64,000 bases of DNA, from the NCBI GenBank assembly GCA_963788055.1, contig CAWBFA010000005.1:1-64000 (forward strand), read 5' to 3'. Source of the stretch: JACCTU01 sp963788055. Its GTDB lineage: Bacteria > Actinomycetota > Thermoleophilia > Gaiellales > Gaiellaceae. The notes under the pieces are model-generated. The model saw only the letters and a list, made by a program, of their open reading frames with translations. It was not told the origin of the DNA and made no database searches. The translations under genes were made by a program, and so were the position numbers. Position 1 is the stretch's first letter, and the number at the start of each line of letters is the position of its first letter. Below, piece by piece: positions 1 through 7,993 of the stretch.

Positions 1-23
1 CTCGCGTGGACGGCCGTGTTGCG

Positions 24-281
24 TCACTGGCGTTCGCAGCCCCACCCATCGTGGTCGGCGTCGAGCCGGAAAACATCGCGGCCGACGACCTTGACGAGTC
101 CTGTGTACAGCGGCCCATTGCCCCTTCCTCCGATGCAGTCGTAGTCGTATGCGTTTGTTTTGAGGCACTTAAGTTTGTACGAGGGGTGGCATTTTGGCCC
201 CGTTGGCCGCGCGTCCGCGTTCGCCGCGACCGGAAGGGCCAGGACAGCCGCCGCAGCGGCGAAGATGATGAGCTTCTTCAT
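24..281 (-). CDS. Small secreted excalibur-like calcium-binding protein
   Basis: Secreted protein of 85 residues. Residues 1-22 form a Lys-Lys-headed hydrophobic signal peptide with likely cleavage after the AANA stretch. The C-terminus carries DADHDGWGCE (74-83), which fits the excalibur pattern DxDxDGxxCE, a short extracellular calcium-binding domain known from actinobacterial and bacillar surface proteins and nucleases. Cys31, 39, 49 and 82 could form two disulphides after export. The ATG start has GGAG nine bases upstream. The role of stand-alone excalibur proteins is not established. The gene reads toward the window edge, so any downstream partner is out of view. Confidence 0.75.
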   Translation of the reverse strand: MKKLIIFAAAAAVLALPVAANADARPTGPKCHPSYKLKCLKTNAYDYDCIGGRGNGPLYTGLVKVVGRDVFRLDADHDGWGCERQ

Positions 282-603
282 GGCAGTGCTCTCCTTTTGG
301 ATCAGTTAAAGAAGGCCCGCCTGCATCAGGAGAATCCTCGTTTCGTTGTCGAGACGAGCGTAGGTTCGATCATCCGCAACCGGCGGGACCGAACGGGTCA
401 ACTCGGCTGCGCCTAGAGGGGACATGTCCGCAAGTGCGTCTGGGCAGCTCCGGGGCCGATGACCGCGCGGAAGGGTTCGACCTCCGCGCCCCGGCTCGGC
501 TATCTGTGCCGAGCAAATAGACCCAATTGGGTCCAGCGATGCGAGACAAGCCGCGCCTACCGTGGCGTTGTCATGAACAACCGATTCAGGGAAGGGAACA
601 ACA
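282..603. other. Intergenic region with no assured gene
   Basis: About 320 bases between two divergently read secreted-protein genes. It holds a perfect 14-base palindrome (listed separately). It also holds a possible 39-codon minus-strand ORF at 306..425 (ATG start, no clear ribosome binding site) whose peptide, ending LLMQAGLL, has protein-like composition but no family I recognise. Nothing else is supported. Confidence 0.4.
520..533. promoter_or_regulatory. Perfect palindrome GACCC-AATT-GGGTC
   Basis: A 14-base perfect inverted repeat in a non-coding region, 70 bases upstream of the secreted-protein start at 604. The same arm design (GACCC, four bases, GGGTC) occurs at 50912..50927 and, imperfectly, at 50744..50759, beside two PAS-LuxR genes. 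A third PAS-LuxR gene lies just downstream of the 604 gene. It is inferred to be an operator for a dimeric regulator, possibly of that PAS-LuxR family; no binding evidence is available. Confidence 0.4.
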
Positions 604-1161
604 GTGAAGAAGGTCATCACGCTCGCTGCGCTCGTCATGGCGGCGTTCAGCATCACCGCGACTACGGCTCTCGCGAGTCCGGGTCCTGTCAGCACCGGCA
701 AGCAGGCCTGCAAGGCGTCGGGACCGGCTCTGGTCAATGTCCAGTTCACGTATACGTCTCCCGACAGTGGCCTCGGCGGCAACGACTGGGCGACCGACAC
801 GATCAATCGCCAGCTCCAGATCTGGCAGGTCACTGGCGGCTACTGCGCGTCTGTCAAGGACCAGGGCAGTTTCGTCACGCACGAGGGGACAAGCCCCGGA
901 GGCACGGGCACGGTTTCGGCCGGGATCACCGGCAAGATCAAGGGCGGCTATACCACCGCCTTGTTGACGGGCACGCTCGATTCGAGCGGGCCGACCCGAG
1001 GCAACCTCGGCACCTTCGACCACCTCAACAAGCCGAGCTTCCTGAGCTACGGGCTGAGTGGCGACCTGGCAGATTGGGGCTGGGGCTACCAGACGGCGAA
1101 CAACGGTTCGTGGATCAATGCGTCCAACCCCCCCGGCAACACCGGCGACATCACCGGCTGA
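604..1161 (+). CDS. Secreted protein of unknown function
   Basis: Predicted 185-residue exported protein. The GTG start is preceded by AGGGAA. Residues 1-24 are a classic signal peptide (MKK..., hydrophobic core, cleavage near TALAS). The mature part is rich in Gly, Thr, Ser and Asn with alternating polar/hydrophobic residues, which suggests an all-beta extracellular domain, and contains only two Cys (near residues 36 and 80). I recognise no family. It is a single-gene unit: a palindrome lies upstream at 520..533 and a strong terminator follows the stop codon. The PAS-LuxR gene downstream is separated by that terminator. Confidence 0.7.
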   Translation: MKKVITLAALVMAAFSITATTALASPGPVSTGKQACKASGPALVNVQFTYTSPDSGLGGNDWATDTINRQLQIWQVTGGYCASVKDQGSFVTHEGTSPGGTGTVSAGITGKIKGGYTTALLTGTLDSSGPTRGNLGTFDHLNKPSFLSYGLSGDLADWGWGYQTANNGSWINASNPPGNTGDITG

Positions 1162-1182
1162 GAAGAAACGATCAGACTGCGA

Positions 1183-1215
1183 GAGAAGGGCGGCGAAAGC
1201 CGCCCTTCTCATTTC
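1183..1215 (+). terminator. Rho-independent terminator (GAAA tetraloop)
   Basis: Perfect 12-base-pair stem GAGAAGGGCGGC/GCCGCCCTTCTC closed by a GAAA tetraloop and followed by ATTTC, 21 bases after the stop codon of the secreted-protein gene. Confidence 0.8.
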
Positions 1216-1309
1216 GCCGCACACTCGCTGCTCCGTCGTCTGACCGTTCTCGGCGGCAGCAACATCTCGTAGTTCAGCTTGCGCCCGGCCCAAGGGCTAC
1301 CAAGTGGGA

Positions 1310-1329
1310 AGGCCCGCTCCGGCGGGCCT
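1310..1329 (+). terminator. GC hairpin with TCCG loop
   Basis: An 8-base-pair stem AGGCCCGC/GCGGGCCT with a TCCG tetraloop, placed between the terminator at 1183..1215 and the PAS-LuxR start. There is no T-tract, so it may be a second terminator or a 5' leader structure of the regulator mRNA. Confidence 0.4.
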
Positions 1330-1387
1330 CGCTGTGCGAGAGCTCGACGAAGACGCTCGGGGCGCGCGGATCAGCCACACTTCCGTG

Positions 1388-1954
1388 ATGGCCTCTGGCC
1401 TGGCAGTCGGCGGCGACGTCGAGCAGGCTCTCGAGGGCGTCGGCGTCCCGAGCTACGTCCTGGACACGACGGGGATCGTCCGCTGGATCAATCCGGCAGC
1501 GGAGCGGCTTCTCGGCGACGTTCGCGGTCGCCTCTTCACCTCCGTCGTCGCGCCCGAGGACAGCCGCCGAGCCCGCGAGCTGTTCACTAGGAAGGTGCTC
1601 GGCACTTCCACGGCCACCGAGGCGACCGGCGTCTTGGTTTCGACCGCCGGGGAGCGGTTGGCGGTGGAGATCAGCGCGGTGCCGCTCAAGAGCGGTGAAC
1701 GAGTGGTCGGCGTCTTCGGGCTCCTGGATGAACTCCCTGTCGAAAGGCTCACAGCGCCACACCCGCATCTCACTCCGCGCCAAGTGGAGGTGCTTCGTCT
1801 TCTGGAACAGGGCCGCTCGACTAAGCAGATCGCTGCCGAGCTCCACCTCAGCACCGAAACAGTCAAGAACCACATACGCCGTCTCTTCCGAGCTCTCGGC
1901 GTCAACTCCCGACTCGAAGCCGTCGCCGCCGCCCGGACCGCATCACCCCATTGA
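1388..1954 (+). CDS. PAS-LuxR one-component regulator (paralogue A)
   Basis: Transcription regulator of about 188 residues. Residues ~10-115 form a PAS-type sensor domain (YVLDTTGIVRWINPAAERLLGD, then VGVFGL near its end). Residues ~125-180 form a NarL/LuxR helix-turn-helix (LTPRQVEVLRLL, STKQIAAEL, ETVKNHIRRLF). There is no receiver Asp, so a ligand or redox input through PAS is expected rather than phosphorylation. Two close paralogues lie at 49381..49950 and 50925..51503 with the same architecture and length. The start is uncertain: GTG/ATG at 1385/1388 is preferred because homology with the paralogues begins just after it, while the frame stays open back to 1304. Confidence 0.85.
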   Translation: MASGLAVGGDVEQALEGVGVPSYVLDTTGIVRWINPAAERLLGDVRGRLFTSVVAPEDSRRARELFTRKVLGTSTATEATGVLVSTAGERLAVEISAVPLKSGERVVGVFGLLDELPVERLTAPHPHLTPRQVEVLRLLEQGRSTKQIAAELHLSTETVKNHIRRLFRALGVNSRLEAVAAARTASPH

Positions 1955-2021
1955 TCGACGCACGAGCCGGTCTCCGGCGGCACGCCGGGCGCGCTCCTTG
2001 AGGTCGACAGCCCGGTAGGCG

Positions 2022-2306
2022 TTAGGCGGGTTCGACCATGCAGAGCATGTCGATCACGCCGGTGGTGTTGTCGAGGTCGTAGAGGTCGATCAGGTTGACC
2101 ACGCGGCAGATCGACCCGTCCGCGAGCGCGAGCACATCGCCTAGCTCGACCGGTGGTGGTGCATGAGCGATCCCGAGATCGCCGCCGTCGGTGCCCTGCA
2201 GTCTGAGCTTGATCCCCACATTCACGCGGCCAGCGTGCCGGTCGCGCCCTGCTGAAGGGTAGACCCGATCGTGTCCTTTCAGCAACGAGCTTGTAGATGA
2301 TGCCAT
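2022..2306 (-). CDS. Hypothetical protein
   Basis: Predicted protein of 94 residues with no recognised family. The ATG is well supported by GGAGG five bases upstream. The N-terminal third is polar and basic. The C-terminal two thirds (about residues 28-94) look like a compact beta-rich domain with the phrase NLIDLYDLDNTTGVIDML near the end. It ends 68 bases from the convergent PAS-LuxR gene, and no operon partner is evident. Confidence 0.55.
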   Translation of the reverse strand: MASSTSSLLKGHDRVYPSAGRDRHAGRVNVGIKLRLQGTDGGDLGIAHAPPPVELGDVLALADGSICRVVNLIDLYDLDNTTGVIDMLCMVEPA

Positions 2307-2418
2307 CGGTTCCTCCAGTCGTCAGGACTGGGGCCGGACGGCGCGCGCCTGAGTGTAGCCCGTGTCGCGTTGCCCTCTGCGTTGCCCATTGCCCAGCCCT
2401 CCCCTCAGGACCCAAGAG

Positions 2419-2443
2419 AAAGCCCCCGCACTAGCAGGGCTTT
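2419..2443 (-). terminator. Terminator of the tRNA-Thr gene
   Basis: On the minus strand, AAAGCCC and GGGCTTT pair around an 11-base loop, followed by a CTCTT tract. It begins seven bases after the tRNA 3' end. Confidence 0.65.
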
Positions 2444-2449
2444 CGTTCA

Positions 2450-2522
2450 AGCCGACGCCCGGACTCGAACCGGGGACCCCTTCATTACGAGTGAAGTGCT
2501 CTACCAGCTGAGCTACGTCGGC
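2450..2522 (-). tRNA. tRNA-Thr (anticodon CGU)
   Basis: Read on the minus strand, the sequence folds into a full cloverleaf. The acceptor is GCCGACG/CGTCGGC, the D arm is GCTC-AGCTGGTA-GAGC, the anticodon stem is CTTCA/TGAAG with loop CTCGTAA (anticodon CGT, reading ACG), and the T arm is CCCGG-TTCGAGT-CCGGG. The discriminator is U. The CCA end is not encoded, as is usual for many actinobacterial tRNAs. A terminator follows at once. Confidence 0.95.
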
Positions 2523-2562
2523 AGGGTCGGCCCAGTGTAGCCCGCGGTTTTCGGGGCGACCG

Positions 2563-3754
2563 CTACTTCTTCGGGCTCTTGCGCGGCTCTTCGGGCGGCG
2601 CTGGTTTCGCCTCGATGGGAGCAGGTGCGGCGACCACGTGCTCCGGCGTCGGCGCTGCGGCGTGCGAGGACGTCGGCGGTGGAACGGCCTTCGGGCCCTT
2701 GACCTTAGCCTTCGGCTTCTTCGCTTTCCCGGTGGTGCCGTGGGCCCGCGTTGCGGCCTCCTGCTTCTTCGCCCTGCCCGGCGGCGTCGCCTTGGGCTCG
2801 TCCTTGGGCTTTGGCTTCTGGGTCTGCTGCGCGGCGGCAGTCACGGCCGGAGCAGCAGGCGCGCGAGGCGATGGGAGCATGCGCCGCCGGTGCAGCCGGC
2901 ACCTCGACGACGGGCGCGGATTCGGCCGGTCCCGTCGGCTGGGACGACACCGGCGCTGCCGCGACGCTCGCCGGCGCAGCATGCGCGGCGGACGGCGCCG
3001 AGGGGTTCGACAGCAGACCCGGCGGATCCGTCGCGACCACGAACGCTCCCGAAGCCGCAACGGCGGCCGCTGCGACCTTCACTGCAGCACCTCCCTCGAA
3101 GAGCCCCTTGACCGCGGCGAGCAGCATGCCGACGTCGGCGGCCTTGCGCACGCGTGCGAGCCTCCGCGGCTGCTCGTCCTCGAGCACGAGCTTCGACGCG
3201 AGCGTTCGGCGCGCTCGGAAGATGAGCGTTTCGACTGCCGACTGCGAAAGCTTCAACTCGTCGGCGATCTCGTGGTAGGACAGTCCCTGCCACTCACGCA
3301 GCAGGATCGCGCGGCGCTGATTGTCGGGCATGCGCTCGAGCGCATCCGTCAGGCGAATCAGGTCGTCGGGAGCCTCACGCGGCGGCGCGGGCAACACGTC
3401 CTGCACGGCGGCGAGGTCACTCGGCGACTCGACTCGTCCGCGGCGACGCGTCGAGCGCCGTCGCGTCAGGCAGACGTTGTGCGCGATCTTGAACAACCAC
3501 GCGACCTCCGCCTCGGGCGTGACTCCGCGCTGCAGCGCACGATGCACGTTCAGGAACGTCGACTGGAGCGCGTCCTCGGCCTCGTCGCGCGAGCCCAGCC
3601 GGTTGACGCAGTACCCGTAGATCTGCCCCGAGTAGCGCTCGAAGAGTTCATGGGTCGCGTCGGCGTCGCGGGCGGCGCGCTCAACGTGTGCTGCACGTCC
3701 GATTGAGGGAACTGCGGCGATCGCCGACCTCGTCGGAAGTCGTTGACCGGGCAG
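2563..3754 (-). CDS. ECF-type sigma factor with transmembrane and Lys/Pro/Ala-rich tail (frameshifted)
   Basis: RNA polymerase sigma-70 family protein. Region 2 reads ELFERYSGQIYGYCVNRLG then DEAEDALQSTFLNVHRAL. Region 4 reads RMPDNQRRAILLREWQGLSYHEIAD then QSAVETLIFRARRTLASKL. Beyond the sigma domains there is a hydrophobic segment (VKVAAAAVAASGAFVV) and a long Pro/Ala/Lys tail ending EEPRKSPKK, so the factor may be membrane-tethered. One extra base near 2865 moves the reading frame within the tail. The start is unresolved: no ATG, GTG or TTG is in frame before region 2, and CTG at 3754 is only a guess, so a second indel near the 5' end is possible. Confidence 0.75.
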
Positions 3755-3831
3755 AGCCGCAATCCACCCGGGGGACCGTCGCAGTGTGGTTCAGACCCGG
3801 CGACCCTGCAAGACGCGCGAAAGTCGCATCA

Positions 3832-4917
3832 CTAGGACTCGTAAACGAGATTTGCTCCCAGCTCGCGGCGTAGACGGACGAAGAGCGCCTCGAGCGCGAG
3901 CTCGGGGTTCAGGTTGAACTCCTCCAGCTCGCGCCAGACCTGGCGCACGACCTCGCAGGCTCGCTCCGCTCCGGCGAGTCGGTCGAGCGTTGCATCCTCG
4001 CCGAGCTCGGCGAGCCGGTCGGAGTGGATCGCGGCGCTCCCTGCGCCGGTCGCGACCACGACGAGGTCGCGATACCAGGCCGCGAGTTCCTCGAGTGAAG
4101 CCAGGAGCTCCTCGCGCTCGGCACCGCGCTGCGCGCGACGAAGCCGTTGGTCGGCGTCGCGCTGCGTCAGGTCGAGGCGCTCGAGGTCCTGCTCTGCCGC
4201 GGTGCGAGCCTCGGCGCCGCACTCGGCGGCCGCGTCGAGGATCCGCCGCGTGGCGTCGGCCGGGTCGAAGTCGGGGTCGCGGTAGACATCGCGTGCGAGC
4301 TCGAGCAGCGCGTCGCGGCGACTCGACGACGCGGGATCGAGGAGACGTTCGACGCGATCGAGCCGGCCGCCCGCGACGCGCGCGAGCGCGATCACCTTCG
4401 CCGGCGCGAGCTCCGGGCTGCGCGACTCGATCTCCTCGCGCACGGCGCGCTCCGACAGTCGCCGGAACGGAACGTGCTGGCAGCGCGAGCGAATCGTCTC
4501 GGGCAACGGGCCGAGATCGTCGGCGATCAGCACCATCACGGCGTAGGGCGGCGGCTCCTCGAGGTCCTTGAGGAGCGCGTCCGCCGCGTCCTCGTTCATC
4601 GTGTCGGCCGACTGCAGGAGGTAGACGCGCCGCTGCGCCTCGAAGGGGCGCATGTGGAGGTCGCGCCGCAGCTCGCGGATGTCGCCGATGCGGATCTGGT
4701 CGCCGACGGGCTCGAGGGCGTAGACGTCCGGGTGCGCGTGCCGGAGCACGCGGTCGGGCTCGCCGATCAGCTCCGCGGCGAACGCGAGCGCCGCGTGCCG
4801 TTTGCCGACTCCGGGCGGCCCGTGGAAGAGGTACGCGTGCGCGGGTCCGTCGGCGAGGGAGGCGCGCAGGAGGCGCTTCGCCTCGGGCTGCTCAGGAAAG
4901 GTTTCGAAGCTGTCCAT
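3832..4917 (-). CDS. holB: DNA polymerase III delta' subunit
   Basis: Clamp-loader subunit of about 361 residues that helps load the beta clamp at primer ends. The N-terminus has a Walker A-like GPPGVGKRH (about residues 34-42). The sensor region TIRSRCQHVPFR is the typical arginine-containing SRC motif of clamp loaders. The central AAA+ region (DTMNEDAADALLKDLEEPP) is characteristic of DnaX/HolB proteins. The start ATG at 4917 lies inside the 3' end of tmk, a 26-base overlap that is common for tmk-holB. The C-terminal third is Arg/Glu-rich and less conserved. A housekeeping gene, intact. Confidence 0.9.
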   Translation of the reverse strand: MDSFETFPEQPEAKRLLRASLADGPAHAYLFHGPPGVGKRHAALAFAAELIGEPDRVLRHAHPDVYALEPVGDQIRIGDIRELRRDLHMRPFEAQRRVYLLQSADTMNEDAADALLKDLEEPPPYAVMVLIADDLGPLPETIRSRCQHVPFRRLSERAVREEIESRSPELAPAKVIALARVAGGRLDRVERLLDPASSSRRDALLELARDVYRDPDFDPADATRRILDAAAECGAEARTAAEQDLERLDLTQRDADQRLRRAQRGAEREELLASLEELAAWYRDLVVVATGAGSAAIHSDRLAELGEDATLDRLAGAERACEVVRQVWRELEEFNLNPELALEALFVRLRRELGANLVYES

Positions 4918-5503
4918 AGATCGTCCGCGCGAGCTCCTCGGGTTCCTGCGTTCCGTCCACTGCGAGGATACGGCTCGGGAAGAGCTCGGCGAGCTCGCGG
5001 TAGGCGTGGTCGACCCTGGCGACGAAGTCGTCGTCCTCGCGCTCGATCCGGTCGGGCTGCTCGCTGTAGCGCTGGCGGGACTTCGCAGGGTCGACGAGCA
5101 GGAGGACGGTCTTGTCCGGGAGCAGGCCACGGGTCGCCTGGAGGTTCAGCTCGAGGACGGGGTCGACGCCGAGGCCGCGCGCGATGCCCTGGTAGGCGAG
5201 CGACGAGTCGATGTAGCGGTCGCAGAGCACGGTCGCGCCGCGCGCGAGGGCCGGCGCGATCACCCGCTCGACGAGCTGCGCGCGGGCCGCAGCGAAGAGC
5301 GCGGCCTCCGCCCACGGGACGATCTGCTCGTGGCGGTGGAGGACGACCTCGCGGACGTGCTCGCCGAGCTCGGTCCCCCCGGGCTCGCGGGTTGCGACGA
5401 CCTCGCGGCCCTCCGCCTCGAGGGCGCGCTTGAGCAGCTCGACCTGCGTCGTCTTGCCCGAGCCGTCGAGGCCCTCGAAGGTGATGAACACCGGCGTGAG
5501 CAT
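4892..5503 (-). CDS. tmk: Thymidylate kinase
   Basis: Phosphorylates dTMP to dTDP for DNA synthesis. A protein of 203 residues with all family landmarks: P-loop FEGLDGSGKTTQ (about 9-20), REPGGTELGE (substrate-binding Arg and the DR/E loop), DRYIDSSLAYQG (about 95-106, the DRY dTMP-binding motif), and a lid region SRQRYSEQPDRIE. Its length is typical. It is cotranscribed with and overlaps holB, and both are divergent from the LytR_C gene that starts 40 bases away. Confidence 0.95.
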   Translation of the reverse strand: MLTPVFITFEGLDGSGKTTQVELLKRALEAEGREVVATREPGGTELGEHVREVVLHRHEQIVPWAEAALFAAARAQLVERVIAPALARGATVLCDRYIDSSLAYQGIARGLGVDPVLELNLQATRGLLPDKTVLLLVDPAKSRQRYSEQPDRIEREDDDFVARVDHAYRELAELFPSRILAVDGTQEPEELARTIYGQLRNLS

Positions 5504-5543
5504 AGGGAGGAGCCGCGACGTGTGGGGCGAACGTGGACGGCCC

Positions 5544-6035
5544 GTGGACTACCCCGTACAGGCCAACCGCTGGCGAACGCGCGCGCTGCTCTTCGCGGCG
5601 ATCGCGACGGTCGAGCTGCTCGTGATCGTCGGGGTGGGCTCGATCGCGGCGGCGCGGCTACTCGCGGGCGAGGTCGAGACGGTGGCGCGGGAGCGCGAGC
5701 TTCCAACGAAGCGGCACACACCGGCCCCCACGGCACCCGACCGCCCGGTTTTGGAGCGTCCGGAGACCTCGGTCGTCGTGCTGAACGGCAACGGGATCTC
5801 GGGCGCGGCGAGTGAGGCGGCGGCGCGCCTCCGCACCCTCACCTACGTCGTGGCCGGCGCGGGCAACGCACCTCGCACCGACTATGCGAAGACGATCGTC
5901 GAGTACCGCGCGGGGTACCGCCGGGAGGCACAGCGCCTCGCGGCCGACGTTCACGTCAAGCTCGTCGGCCCTCTCGACGGCCTCCGCGCAAGCGACCTGA
6001 TGGGCGCGCACGTCGCGCTCGTCCTCGGGCGCTAG
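5544..6035 (+). CDS. Membrane-anchored LytR C-terminal domain protein
   Basis: Protein of about 163 residues with a short cytoplasmic N-terminus, one transmembrane helix (about residues 12-38, LLFAAIATVELLVIVGVGSI), a Pro/Thr linker, and an extracellular LytR_C domain beginning SVVVLNGNGISGAA and ending GAHVALVLG. LytR_C domains occur alone or attached to cell-wall LCP enzymes; the stand-alone form is thought to act at the envelope, but its substrate is unknown. The GTG at 5544 is chosen because it precedes the membrane helix; GTG at 5520 is an alternative. Divergent from tmk. Confidence 0.75.
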   Translation: MDYPVQANRWRTRALLFAAIATVELLVIVGVGSIAAARLLAGEVETVARERELPTKRHTPAPTAPDRPVLERPETSVVVLNGNGISGAASEAAARLRTLTYVVAGAGNAPRTDYAKTIVEYRAGYRREAQRLAADVHVKLVGPLDGLRASDLMGAHVALVLGR

Positions 6036-6076
6036 GACTCCGTCACCGGCAGTTCGTTCGTGCCCATAATCGGCGC

Positions 6077-6799
6077 GTGGACGAGCGCAAGCAGGCCGAG
6101 GTCGAGTACCCGGCGCGCATCGGCGAGGCCGGGCGCGAATGGCTCCGCACAAAACCCTTTGCCAACGAGCAGCCCCGTGAGACGGCGCGCCTCCTGATCG
6201 ATGCCGGCTACGTGATCGAGCTGCTCGACCTTCGGCCCGGACAACGCTTCGTCGAGCTCGGCTGCGGCCCGGGCTGGATGACGCGCTTCATGGCTCGCCA
6301 CGGCCTCGATGCTCACGGCTACGACATCTCCCCTGCGATGATCGAGATTGCGCGCGAAGAGGCGCGCCGAGAGAACGTGGAAGCAGATTTCGACACCGCC
6401 GACTTCGAGCAGCTCGACCTCGGGCACGCCTTCGACGCGTGCCTCACCTACGACGCGCTCCACCACAGCCCGAACCCGGAGCGCGTTCTGGCCAGCGCGC
6501 GGCGCGCCCTCAAGCCGGGCGGCGCCCTCCTCGTCTCCGAGCCGAACTGGAAGCAGCGCTTCCAAGGGCGCGACGCGACCGCCGAGTTCGGCACGACCGA
6601 GCTCGGCTACTCACCACGCCGCCTCAAGCGCCTCCTCAAGGACGCCGGCTTCACCGACATCCACCGCTTCCACAACAACCGCAAGCGCCTCTTCGGCAAC
6701 CGACCGGCCGACGTGCTCGCACACCTCGCCGAGCCGCTGACCTACCGGCTGCTCGCGCCGTTCTGGACGCAGATCTGGCTCAGGGCAAGAGCGCGCTGA
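6077..6799 (+). CDS. Class I SAM-dependent methyltransferase, first gene of the LanC cluster
   Basis: Protein of 240 residues with a Rossmann methyltransferase fold. Motif I VELGCGPGWMTRFMARHG lies near residues 58-75, the acidic motif YDIS follows, and YDALHHSPNPERVL and LKPGGALLVSEPNW are motifs IV-VI. The GTG start is the first in frame. Its stop TGA shares two bases with the ATG of the first LanC-like gene (TGATG), so the four genes are almost surely translated as one operon. The substrate cannot be read from the sequence; context suggests the product or partner of the LanC-like proteins. Confidence 0.85.
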   Translation: MDERKQAEVEYPARIGEAGREWLRTKPFANEQPRETARLLIDAGYVIELLDLRPGQRFVELGCGPGWMTRFMARHGLDAHGYDISPAMIEIAREEARRENVEADFDTADFEQLDLGHAFDACLTYDALHHSPNPERVLASARRALKPGGALLVSEPNWKQRFQGRDATAEFGTTELGYSPRRLKRLLKDAGFTDIHRFHNNRKRLFGNRPADVLAHLAEPLTYRLLAPFWTQIWLRARAR

Positions 6800-7993
6800 T
6801 GCTCTACAAGCCGGAAGCATTCGAGCCGCTGACGTCCGAGCCGTGGAACGAACAGCGCATACGCGAGCGCATCCGCTCGATCGTGGCGGACGCGGAAGCG
6901 GCGTACTCGCCCGACGCCTTCTGGCCCGCCGACGAGTGGGACGCGTGGGGATCGCCGCTGCCGCTGATGAACCTCTACGCCGGGGCGGCGGGCGTGCTCT
7001 GGGGCCTCGACGCGCTCCGCCGGCAGGCCGACGTCGGCGGCGAGCTCGACCTCCCCGCCTGCGCGCGCCGCCTCGTCGATCGGTGGCGCGAGCAACCCGA
7101 CTTCATCGTCTCGGACGAGTTCCCGCTACCAGAGCCGCGCGAGTCTGCGTTCCTCGCCGGCGGCTCAGGCGTCATCTTCGTCGCGTGGTTGCTCGACCCG
7201 ACCGACGAGCTCGCAGAAGACCTGCACGCACGGGTCCTCGCGAACAAGGACAACGTCGCCGACGAGGTGATGTGGGGTTCACCCGGCACGATGCTCGCCG
7301 CGCGCAGGATGCACGAAGCGACGGGCGACGAGCGCTGGGCAGACGCCTGGAGGGAGTGCGCCGACGCTCTCCTCGCGCGCCGCGACGAGGACGGGCTCTG
7401 GACGATCCAGCTCTACACGCGCACGCACCGCGGCCTGACGCCGCCGCACGGGGTCGTCGGAAACGTCGCCGCGCTGCTCGACGGCGGACCGCTTCTCGAC
7501 GACGGCACTCGCGACGCGCTCGGGCGCGACACGAACGCGATCCTCCGGCGAACCGCCGTGTTCGAGGACGGCCGTCGCGAACTGGCCGCATCCGGAAGGA
7601 ACCGAGCTCGAGACCCCCGACGGCGAGATCCGGCTCCAGTGGTGCAAGGGCGCACCCGGCGTCGTGATCGGTGCGGCGCCGTACCTCGACGAGGACCTCC
7701 TGCTCGCAGGCGCCGAGCTGACGTGGCGCGCCGGCCCGCACGGGATGGACAAGGGCCCCGGCATCTGCCACGGCACCGCAGGCAACGGGTACGCGTTCCT
7801 GAAGACGTTCGAGCGCACGGGCGACGAGCTGTGGCTCGAGCGCGCCCGGCGGTTCGCGGTGCACGCCCTCGAGCAGGTCGAGCGCCGCGGCCGCGCCCGC
7901 TACTCGCTCTTCACGGGCGATGTCGGCGCCGCGCTCTACGCCTCCGACTGCCTCGCGGCCCGCGCGCGCTATCCGATCTTCGACTGGGACTGA
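6799..7993 (+). CDS. LanC-like protein 1 (one frameshift)
   Basis: First of three tandem LanC-like proteins, about 397 residues once an extra base near 7574 is removed (GGCCGTCGCG here versus GGCCTCGCG expected from paralogue 2). The family forms an alpha/alpha barrel with a zinc ion that activates thiols for addition to dehydro-amino acids. Visible landmarks are LYAGAAGVLWGLDAL, WGSPGTM, HGVVGN (catalytic His), QWCKGAPG (first zinc Cys) and ICHGTAGNGYAF (Cys-His pair). Unlike its sisters it has Lys, not His, after the first zinc Cys. Start and stop both sit in TGATG overlaps. No lanthipeptide precursor or dehydratase is nearby. Confidence 0.8.
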
